DNA of 11,706 bases, from NCBI GenBank assembly GCA_030262795.1, contig JAJSZO010000066.1:1-11706 (forward strand), given 5' to 3'. Within the stretch, counting starts at the first letter, position 1. Each line of letters begins with the position of its first letter. The notes under the pieces are model-generated. The model worked only from the letters and a program-made list of their open reading frames with translations. It had not been told where the DNA came from and did no database searches. Origin of the DNA: Deltaproteobacteria bacterium (GTDB taxonomy: Bacteria; Desulfobacterota; Desulfobacteria; Desulfobacterales; ETH-SRB1). The position numbers and the translations under genes are program-made. Below are positions 5,881-11,706 of the stretch, in pieces.

Positions 5881-8800
5881 TCACCTCCAATATTCATGCC
5901 TTATGTACCTATTATCCATGATCGTGGTGCCTTTTTGATCATAGGTACCATCATCAGGGAGAGCGGAACAAACTTCTATATCAGGTACCGACACGTGGAA
6001 GTAGTTCACATCGACCCTCCCGCTTACATCAAACCAGATCTTCACAAAAAGATCGGGATTATTTTCACTGCCCCAGGTCACATCCGAAGGGCTTGCATAG
6101 AAATGACCCCACACCACCTGATCGCTACGGGAGGTTATATCCTGTCCACCTAAACGCCATATTGCATCAACAGGGCCTTTCTCAACAGTATTGATTATGC
6201 TACCAATCCTGAGATCGTTGATGGTAGAATATCCTGAAGGATTTCCCGTAGGCGAATGTCCCGAAGGCGGAGTTCCATCCTCATAGTTTTCATCCATATA
6301 ACTCTCACCATTTTGATAATATTGACGGATGTATCTCCTGTCCATGGTGGTCATGCCCTGCTCATTCCGTACCCCATCATAGGGATAGTCCGAGTAGACT
6401 TCTATATCCGGCACGGAGACATGGAAAAAGTTCACATCTACCCTGCCACTCATATCAAACCAGATCTTTACAAACAGATCCGGGTTGTTTTCACTGCCCC
6501 AGGTCACATCCGAAGGGCTTGCATAAAAATGACCCCATATCACCCGATCCCCGCGGGAGGTCGTGTCTTCACCACCTTTTTGCCAGACCGCTTCGATAGC
6601 ACCTTTTTCTTCAGTCTGAATGACCGCTCTGATCCACAAATCATCAGTTACCAAATTGCCGGTTACCGGCCTGGCGCTGTCGGTCCTGTAAAACTTGATC
6701 ACCTGCGTCTTTGTGAAGGTAGGTAAGTTAATAAACGCCTTGCCTGCACCATCTGCAGTTGCGGAAACAGACGATGTTGGGGTGGTACCGGTCTCATCAT
6801 AAGAATCCCAGAACTCAAAAGAGAAGGCCCCGTGGGGCGCTAGCTTGGGGATAGTGAGGCGTGCGCCAGACACGGAACCATTGCCCTGCCTCCGTTCATC
6901 GTTGACAAGAAAGATAATCCCCTGTTTTCCATCGGTGATCCCCGTCTTGACAACAGGATAGCTGGTATTGTTGACCTCCATATATTGACCGATCTGAACT
7001 GGCTGGAACCCTGAAAAATCAAGATTATACCCAAGGAAGTTCTTGAGGGCCAGTTGATATTTCCTCATCTGGTCAGGTAGCGCATGACCGTCAAACATTT
7101 CTCCCGGCCATCTCAGCCCGGTGCCCACCTCGCCGGATGCCAGATGGGCCCAGATCATATTATGAAAATATTGATAATCATCCTGCTGGGTGAAGTACTG
7201 ATCATACTGTGTGGTGAAAAACAGGATCGGGCCTGCCTCTGTATTGAAATAGGGCTTGGGAGTCAGGCTGTTGGCATAGTAAAACTGGAGTCCCTGTTTG
7301 ATTCGTACAGCAGGAGCAATGGTATTATCCAAATCGGCCACCTGATAGGTGAAATCGGAAGTTGTTCTATTGTTCGGGTGGTTGTGATTGGGATCCCTGA
7401 TGTCGTGATAATAGGCGTGGGTAGAGTTGAAATCAAAACGCCGGTTGTTCAGAATAAGGGCGGCGTCAGATCCTACGGCCGATTCTTCAGCAGATTGGGT
7501 TTGATGAGCGCTGAATTTTGGATCCCATCTGACAGAAGAAAGGCAGACCATGTGGTCGGGATTGATGCTCTTCAAGTAATCTGCAAGGGCATTGACGGTT
7601 TCTTCTCTGGCGTCAAAGGTAGCACGATTCCAGCCATACTCCGGATCATCACTATCAAATTCGTTTACAAGATCCCAGGCCAGCAGGTTCTTCCTATCCC
7701 CTATGGTATCAACCAGTTTTGCAAGCACAGCCTTCAGGTAGTCCCTATAGGCACTGTTAAAAAAATCTGTAGCGCTTGACATTGGCCCGCCTTTATTAGT
7801 GCTAAAGGCCACCTTGGACCATGACTCCTTGTAGAAAAACGTATCAAAGGGAACAACGATAACATTGATATTGTAATCGGCGCATTCGTCGAGGAAGGTT
7901 TTCAGGAAATCCAACGTGTCATTATTGAACGTTATATTACTCGGTCCTCCGGAAACATCGGTGAAAAGATAGACCGGATTGGTAATGTCGTATGACTCTG
8001 CCATGATACGCACGGTATTTACACCATGGTTTCTCAGGTACTCAAGGTAATCTCTACCATCCGCAATCCCCTCCTCTTGATAAAAGTTACGGTAACGACC
8101 AAGTGTTTCATCCCACATAGTCCCGTTATAAAATGTCCTGATATGGGGCCAGGGCATTCCCTGATTGTCGCCTATTACGACCAAAGGTTCCCCATTCCCC
8201 CAGGCCAGGTAACGTCCGCCCGGATCCACCGCCAAAAACCCCTTATCCTGGGGTGAAGATACGGCAGTTGTGGTAACATCGGTAGTTGCCACAGGAGAAC
8301 TATTCCCACGTTCGTCAACGGCCTTTACACCGATGTAGCAAGTTGTCTGAGGCACAAGACCGATAAGCTTGAATAATTCCTCTTTGCCTGCCTTCTGCGG
8401 CCGAAAATTGTTCTTGTATACGGTTGCAGCATACCAGTTGTCTTCCGTGATCGCAGAAGTAGAATAGCGAATATCATAGGATTTTGCGTAGCCGCTTGAA
8501 CCGTTGTCCCCTGTGGCGCTGAAAGATATCTTTGTGGAATAGGCGCTGGTATTGCTGACTTGCAGGTTTGATATAGCTGCGGGGCATGTATTGTCGCTCC
8601 TTGAAGAGATGACAAATTCGGCCCAGTTTTCCGGGATCCCCTCTTCTCCCATGAAGCGGGTAAGCTCATCGTATACTCGCTTCCATTCTTTGTAGTACGC
8701 CGGATCCAGCGGGCCACCTGTATCGTCTTCAATATTGGTGAAGTTCATGCCAAGAGAATAGCCGTCAACCGGTGCTGTTGCATTAGCAAAGCCAAAGATA

Positions 8801-9390
8801 TTCCTCCAGCTTATGGCTACCTCCACCACATATCCACCATCTTTTTGACTCTCGGCCGATAGGGTCTTGAATGTATAATCATTCAAGGTGCCGGAATAGT
8901 TGACGACCGCCTGTATGGTGTCAAAGATGGTAGCACCGACCGTGCTGCTTGAGCCATCCCCCTGATCAAAGCGCTTGGCAGACCCGTCTGCATTGATGGC
9001 AAAGACCCTGTCAGTGGATTGCAGAATTTCACCTCGGCTGAAATTGGGATCAATCTCACATTTGAGGGCATCGTCATCCCAGGTACTCACCCAGGAGGTG
9101 GAAGAATCATAATCGTCTATCCATAACTCGAAATCTTCTATATCGGCACTCAGGTAGAGATTGGTGGAGTCCCACATCAGGTAGATATCTATATTGGCAT
9201 CCTCACCGAAAAACTTGTAAAGGGTTATGTGGCCAGTTTCGTCCCATTCCCCGGGCGTTATGACGCCGTCAATAGTGGGCGTTCCTTCTGGAATAAATCT
9301 TCCGAAAAAGTCATATTGAGCGGCCAAGGCCGTGGAAGATGAAACATAGATCACCAGTCCGAATAAAAAGCAGAATATTCCCTTTTTCAT
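5881..9390 (-). CDS. Secreted clan GH-A glycoside hydrolase with CBM9-like and FN3 domains and twin C-terminal modules
   Basis: A 1169-residue exported polysaccharide-degrading enzyme. The start at 9390 gives an immediate signal peptide (MKKGIFCF...ALAA, 1-24); its GGGGGG Shine-Dalgarno is weak and close. A longer frame from 9435 overlaps the glycosyltransferase gene, lacks a ribosome-binding site and buries the signal. Domains: CBM9-like beta-sandwich (about 37-262, opening TPTIDGVITPGEWDE), FN3 (about 269-375), TIM-barrel hydrolase (about 381-785), a beta-rich domain (about 790-903), then two module copies (917-1025, 1059-1169). The barrel has the GH-A pattern: acid/base Glu577 in WDLVNEF and putative nucleophile Glu718 in YFNTEAG. 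The opening of the barrel region (GGRYLAWGNGEPLVVIGDN) resembles GH5-like and DUF4038-type enzymes. I cannot name the GH family or substrate; beta-mannan, beta-glucan or a bacterial exopolysaccharide are all possible. Confidence 0.85.
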   Translation of the reverse strand: MKKGIFCFLFGLVIYVSSSTALAAQYDFFGRFIPEGTPTIDGVITPGEWDETGHITLYKFFGEDANIDIYLMWDSTNLYLSADIEDFELWIDDYDSSTSWVSTWDDDALKCEIDPNFSRGEILQSTDRVFAINADGSAKRFDQGDGSSSTVGATIFDTIQAVVNYSGTLNDYTFKTLSAESQKDGGYVVEVAISWRNIFGFANATAPVDGYSLGMNFTNIEDDTGGPLDPAYYKEWKRVYDELTRFMGEEGIPENWAEFVISSRSDNTCPAAISNLQVSNTSAYSTKISFSATGDNGSSGYAKSYDIRYSTSAITEDNWYAATVYKNNFRPQKAGKEELFKLIGLVPQTTCYIGVKAVDERGNSSPVATTDVTTTAVSSPQDKGFLAVDPGGRYLAWGNGEPLVVIGDNQGMPWPHIRTFYNGTMWDETLGRYRNFYQEEGIADGRDYLEYLRNHGVNTVRIMAESYDITNPVYLFTDVSGGPSNITFNNDTLDFLKTFLDECADYNINVIVVPFDTFFYKESWSKVAFSTNKGGPMSSATDFFNSAYRDYLKAVLAKLVDTIGDRKNLLAWDLVNEFDSDDPEYGWNRATFDAREETVNALADYLKSINPDHMVCLSSVRWDPKFSAHQTQSAEESAVGSDAALILNNRRFDFNSTHAYYHDIRDPNHNHPNNRTTSDFTYQVADLDNTIAPAVRIKQGLQFYYANSLTPKPYFNTEAGPILFFTTQYDQYFTQQDDYQYFHNMIWAHLASGEVGTGLRWPGEMFDGHALPDQMRKYQLALKNFLGYNLDFSGFQPVQIGQYMEVNNTSYPVVKTGITDGKQGIIFLVNDERRQGNGSVSGARLTIPKLAPHGAFSFEFWDSYDETGTTPTSSVSATADGAGKAFINLPTFTKTQVIKFYRTDSARPVTGNLVTDDLWIRAVIQTEEKGAIEAVWQKGGEDTTSRGDRVIWGHFYASPSDVTWGSENNPDLFVKIWFDMSGRVDVNFFHVSVPDIEVYSDYPYDGVRNEQGMTTMDRRYIRQYYQNGESYMDENYEDGTPPSGHSPTGNPSGYSTINDLRIGSIINTVEKGPVDAIWRLGGQDITSRSDQVVWGHFYASPSDVTWGSENNPDLFVKIWFDVSGRVDVNYFHVSVPDIEVCSALPDDGTYDQKGTTIMDNRYIRHEYWR
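5884..6216 (-). repeat. Glycoside hydrolase C-terminal module, repeat 2
   Basis: This 333-bp stretch encodes 111 residues from DLRIGSIINTVEKG to the last residue, in register with repeat 2 of the metalloprotease. Over the last 82 residues I count 11 differences between the two. It has one cysteine (EVCS) where the other copies have Tyr. Confidence 0.9.
6316..6642 (-). repeat. Glycoside hydrolase C-terminal module, repeat 1
   Basis: This 327-bp stretch encodes 109 residues from DLWIRAVIQTEEKG to RRYIRQYY. The linker to repeat 2 (6217-6315) has the same DENYEDG, PPSG and NPSG elements as in the protease. Confidence 0.9.
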
Positions 9391-9415
9391 AATCCCCCCA
9401 TAATAACTAATGTTT

Positions 9416-11221
9416 TTAATCAACCATTTGACCATTTAACGATCTATATGTTCCAAAGCTAAAATCCTCAACACCTCTGGAAAAATTCGGATTAAAGTAT
9501 GGATCCCGATCAATAATGTGCTGCCACCGGTTCCTGAACAATGTGGCCTCCGGCTCCACCATCATTTCATGGATGGCCTTTACAGGAATATGGTGATGAA
9601 ACCTTGCATAAGGTGTGTAGGTCATCAGGTATCCCTGCTCTCTGAGCTTCAGGCAATAGTCCACATCCCAGTATGCTCTTTCAAATTCCTCGTCAAACCC
9701 GCCAATATCCATGAACAGCTTCTTTCGGGTCATCATGCCTAACCCCATTACGGCGCTATAGTTGCAAATCATGTTCTTCAAACCGACATAGCCCGGTGTG
9801 TCAGGGGTTGCCCTATGCGCATATCCAAACAAATTAAACGGTCCCAGAATAACGCCGGCATGCTCAACCAGTCCGTTGCCATAGTAAACTTTCCCTCCCA
9901 CAGCGCCAACTTCTTTTCGCTGTATGTGCTCGGTCAAAGCACGGTAATTTTCAGGAGAGATCAACTCCATGGTCTCATCCAGGAAAAAGAGGATATCGCC
10001 GGATGCCTTGTGAACTCCCACATTAAAGGCACTAGGAACTGCATTGGAGCCACTAAATTTTACCCACTTGATAGCTTTGTATTGTTTTGAAAACTCATTC
10101 TGATCAAACTCCAATGATGAATGCACACAAACGAGCACCTCACAGTTGCTCTGTGGCATGTTGGAAAAGATGCTGTCGAGAAGACGGGACAATGAGCCCA
10201 AGTCTCCGTAAAAAAACACAAGGATCGAACATGATAAGGGCTTTGTAATTTTTCGCTTCAGCCTGTATACGCCCTTCCATGCATCAGGTGCCTCCTCTGC
10301 TGTAGCATCAATGCCCAGGCGTTTCAAGCTGTCATTCAGAGCAGCAAGGCCCTTTACAAAAATGTGACGTTTGGCCTCGGGTCCCGAAGCGATAGAGGCT
10401 TGACCCATCCGCCAGTGGTAAAGAATCCTGGGTATATGGTAGATTCCGTCAGTATTTTCGGAAACCCGAAGCAGGAGATCATAGTCCTGAGAGCCGTCGT
10501 AGGCCTTTCGAAAACCGCCCAGACTTTCGAAGAGACCTCGCCTGTACACTGCAAAATGCATGACATAATTAAAAGACAGGGACAGGTCAGAATTCCAGTC
10601 AGATTTGAACCAGGGGTCACAATATTTGCCTTGCTCATCAATCTTATCCTCATCACAGTAAATACAGTCTGCGTCAGGATGCTCATTGATTGTTTTCACA
10701 TACTCAAACAGAGTCAAGGGGTCAAGTTCGTCATCGTGGTCCAAAACACCAAGATAGTACCCGGATGCCATTCTGGCCGCCTTGTTTATTGTGGCTGCAA
10801 TGCCCTGGTTGCTGCCTGAGAACTGTAACCTGATACGAGGATCTTTCCGTGCGTAGATTTCAAGAATCGACCTGACATGGGGCATGGTTGACGCATCATC
10901 AACAATACAAAACTCCCATTTTTTGTAAGCCTGACACAGGACTGATTCAATGCTTTCTCTGAGAACCTCGGGCTTGGTGTTATAGACCGGCATGAGTATC
11001 GTCATGAGCGGTTTACCATAAACCAACGACCATTTGAGTCCCTCTGCGCTGCTATCATGAAACAGGGATTTAAGTGGTTCAGCATCAACGGCAAAATCTT
11101 TTCTCAACAGACAACATACAGTGGCTGCAACCAATCTATCCAGTGGTTGTACTCTGTGTAATGCGCGAGCAACCGGAACCCGTATTGTACCCAACATACG
11201 ATGGAAATTCGTATTGAACAT
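9416..11221 (-). CDS. Double-domain family 2 glycosyltransferase
   Basis: A 601-residue cytoplasmic enzyme expected to build a surface glycan (O-antigen-like or exopolysaccharide) from nucleotide sugars; no signal or membrane segment is clear. Two GT-A domains lie in tandem. Domain 1 (about 71-310) is complete: PLMTILMPVYN, DDAS at 108-111, metal-binding DHDDE at 161-165, CDEDKIDEQG at 189-198, and SQDYDLLLR at 244-252 with the likely catalytic acid. Domain 2 (about 325-570) keeps GDILFFLDETMEL at 408-420, where the usual DxD is altered, plus WDVDYCLKLREQGY (518-531) and FHHH (541-544). The ATG at 11221 has AAGG 8 bases upstream. The gene ends 25 bp before the hydrolase gene, so the two are probably co-transcribed. 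Two-domain GT2 proteins of this length are common in surface polysaccharide loci; the sugar and acceptor are not readable from sequence. Confidence 0.9.
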   Translation of the reverse strand: MFNTNFHRMLGTIRVPVARALHRVQPLDRLVAATVCCLLRKDFAVDAEPLKSLFHDSSAEGLKWSLVYGKPLMTILMPVYNTKPEVLRESIESVLCQAYKKWEFCIVDDASTMPHVRSILEIYARKDPRIRLQFSGSNQGIAATINKAARMASGYYLGVLDHDDELDPLTLFEYVKTINEHPDADCIYCDEDKIDEQGKYCDPWFKSDWNSDLSLSFNYVMHFAVYRRGLFESLGGFRKAYDGSQDYDLLLRVSENTDGIYHIPRILYHWRMGQASIASGPEAKRHIFVKGLAALNDSLKRLGIDATAEEAPDAWKGVYRLKRKITKPLSCSILVFFYGDLGSLSRLLDSIFSNMPQSNCEVLVCVHSSLEFDQNEFSKQYKAIKWVKFSGSNAVPSAFNVGVHKASGDILFFLDETMELISPENYRALTEHIQRKEVGAVGGKVYYGNGLVEHAGVILGPFNLFGYAHRATPDTPGYVGLKNMICNYSAVMGLGMMTRKKLFMDIGGFDEEFERAYWDVDYCLKLREQGYLMTYTPYARFHHHIPVKAIHEMMVEPEATLFRNRWQHIIDRDPYFNPNFSRGVEDFSFGTYRSLNGQMVD

Positions 11222-11234
11222 ATCGCACCTTCGA

Positions 11235-11278
11235 TGCGGACTCCCGCCTGCCGAGGTGCGGACTCCCGCCTGCCGAGG
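11235..11278. repeat. Exact 22-bp direct tandem repeat, two units
   Basis: Units 11235-11256 and 11257-11278 are identical. Each contains GCGG-ACTC-CCGC, a 4-bp hairpin, and the GC-rich CCTGCCGAGG. The second unit is followed directly by TAATAA. They lie 14 bp upstream of the glycosyltransferase start, across its leader region on the minus strand. They could be a fragment of a longer palindromic repeat or a site in the mRNA leader; no binding protein can be named. Confidence 0.65.
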
Positions 11279-11301
11279 TAATAAGGGTCGTTGGGACTTT
11301 T

Positions 11302-11508
11302 CTAAATCTTCTCAACCACCCATTCACCTACATTCCTGTCCGCAAACTCAACGCCAAAGAGATAAATCTCCTTGCCGGCGCCCCGATATTTCTCAAAATA
11401 CTTTTTGTCTTTGATCTGGTTTAAGGCCTGGCCTTTGTCCCCATCAAATTTGAATTCAAAGATGTATATGCCTTTATCAATAATAACAGCATCTATCCTG
11501 CCCTTCAT
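11302..11508 (-). pseudogene. PD-(D/E)XK nuclease-family C-terminal fragment
   Basis: This 68-residue frame matches the C-terminal catalytic part of the PD-(D/E)XK proteins that normally follow an AAA-ATPase-like domain (DUF1703/PDDEXK_9 type). The motif residues are present: GRIDAVI with Asp6, and FEFKF with Glu18 and Lys20; the tail KKYFEKYRGAGKEIYLFGVEF and WVVEKI is typical. Full members run to several hundred residues, so almost all of the protein is missing. The frame is closed by a TGA five codons above the ATG, and no continuation is evident in other frames up to 11667. A GAGG lies about 10 bases before the ATG, so a tiny product could be made, but a relic is more likely. It is not obviously linked to the glycosyltransferase downstream. 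Confidence 0.6.
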
Positions 11509-11567
11509 AAATCCATTTCCTCACACAAAGGCATTATATGGCTGCTCTCCCTTCACCCCGGCGCGAC

Positions 11568-11586
11568 GAGGGAAAAAAATTCCCTC
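11568..11586. repeat. Perfect short inverted repeat
   Basis: GAGGGAA (11568-11574), a 5-base A loop, then TTCCCTC (11580-11586) form a 7-bp stem. No long T-run follows on either strand. It lies between the nuclease relic and the possible end of the upstream gene. Confidence 0.4.
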
Positions 11587-11605
11587 TCTTGAAACAGTCA
11601 AATTA

Positions 11606-11624
11606 CTACCGCCAGAGGCGGTAG
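11606..11624. repeat. Perfect 8-bp hairpin, possible terminator or palindromic repeat
   Basis: CTACCGCC (11606-11613), loop AGA, GGCGGTAG (11617-11624). On the plus strand it is followed by CATGTTTTATT, a weak T-tract; on the minus strand by TAATTTG. It may end transcription of the gene to the right, about 44 bp beyond that gene's possible stop, or be a REP-type palindrome. Confidence 0.4.
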
Positions 11625-11667
11625 CATGTTTTATTCGCCCTGGAAGGTGCGATGTTTTTAATGTCTT

Positions 11668-11706
11668 TTATTCAAACAACTTTTTCTGTTTGTTTTCAAT
11701 CTCTTT
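11668..11706 (-). CDS. Possible C-terminal end of an upstream gene (partial)
   Basis: One frame from the window edge reads KEIENKQKKLFE and then a TAA at 11668-11670. The Lys/Glu-rich ending is plausible for a real protein tail, perhaps a coiled coil, but 12 codons cannot establish a gene or family. Confidence 0.2.
   Translation of the reverse strand, partial: KEIENKQKKLFE

Noticed and set aside
7084..7779. 231-codon plus-strand open frame
   Set aside because: It is fully antisense to the TIM-barrel region, whose minus-strand frame has clear catalytic motifs; its translation shows no recognisable domain.
9391..9435. Longer N terminus of the glycoside hydrolase (15 extra residues)
   Set aside because: It overlaps the glycosyltransferase stop, has no Shine-Dalgarno and puts the signal peptide internally.

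Overview
The window looks like bacterial chromosome of moderate GC content. Signal peptides, a lipobox and long multidomain exoenzymes suggest a Gram-negative organism. The mix of a HicBA pair, a PD-(D/E)XK fragment, hairpin repeats and thermolysin with extra beta domains is what I would expect from Desulfobacterota or similar anaerobes, but this is an impression; no marker gene fixes the taxon. Every convincing gene lies on the minus strand, so transcription runs from high to low coordinates.

Region by region, in transcription order: (1) 11706-11222 holds the possible tail of an upstream gene, two perfect hairpins, a short orphan PD-(D/E)XK catalytic fragment and an exact 22-bp tandem repeat. 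(2) 11221-973 is a tightly packed four-gene block with gaps of 25, 44 and 19 bp once the starts are corrected. It encodes a double-domain family 2 glycosyltransferase; a large secreted clan GH-A glycoside hydrolase with a CBM9-like domain and an FN3 domain; a small lipoprotein consisting only of an M4-type (FTP-PepSY) propeptide; and a 1372-residue secreted thermolysin-family metalloprotease with a propeller and an ASH/HYDIN-like domain. (3) 972-533 is a decayed stretch: a hairpin-rich repeat, a remnant of a third copy of the shared C-terminal module, and short reading frames that look like pieces of a broken gene. (4) 532-36 is a HicB-HicA toxin-antitoxin pair.

The main discovery candidate is the C-terminal module. 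The glycoside hydrolase and the metalloprotease share no other region, yet both end in the same tandem pair of about 110-residue domains, joined by the same acidic/Pro-Gly linker, and the second domain stops at the protein's last residue. The four repeat copies show crosswise DNA mosaicism (repeat 1 of one gene resembles repeat 2 of the other in a 65-bp patch), as expected from gene conversion. The last codons of a third, independently diverged copy survive at 825-872. I do not recognise this domain. A surface-retention, secretion or matrix-binding role is inference from its position on unrelated exoenzymes. The co-transcribed glycosyltransferase and the free-standing propeptide lipoprotein suggest a small outer-surface degradation cassette: a polysaccharide hydrolase, a protease, a possible protease chaperone or inhibitor, and a glycan-building enzyme.
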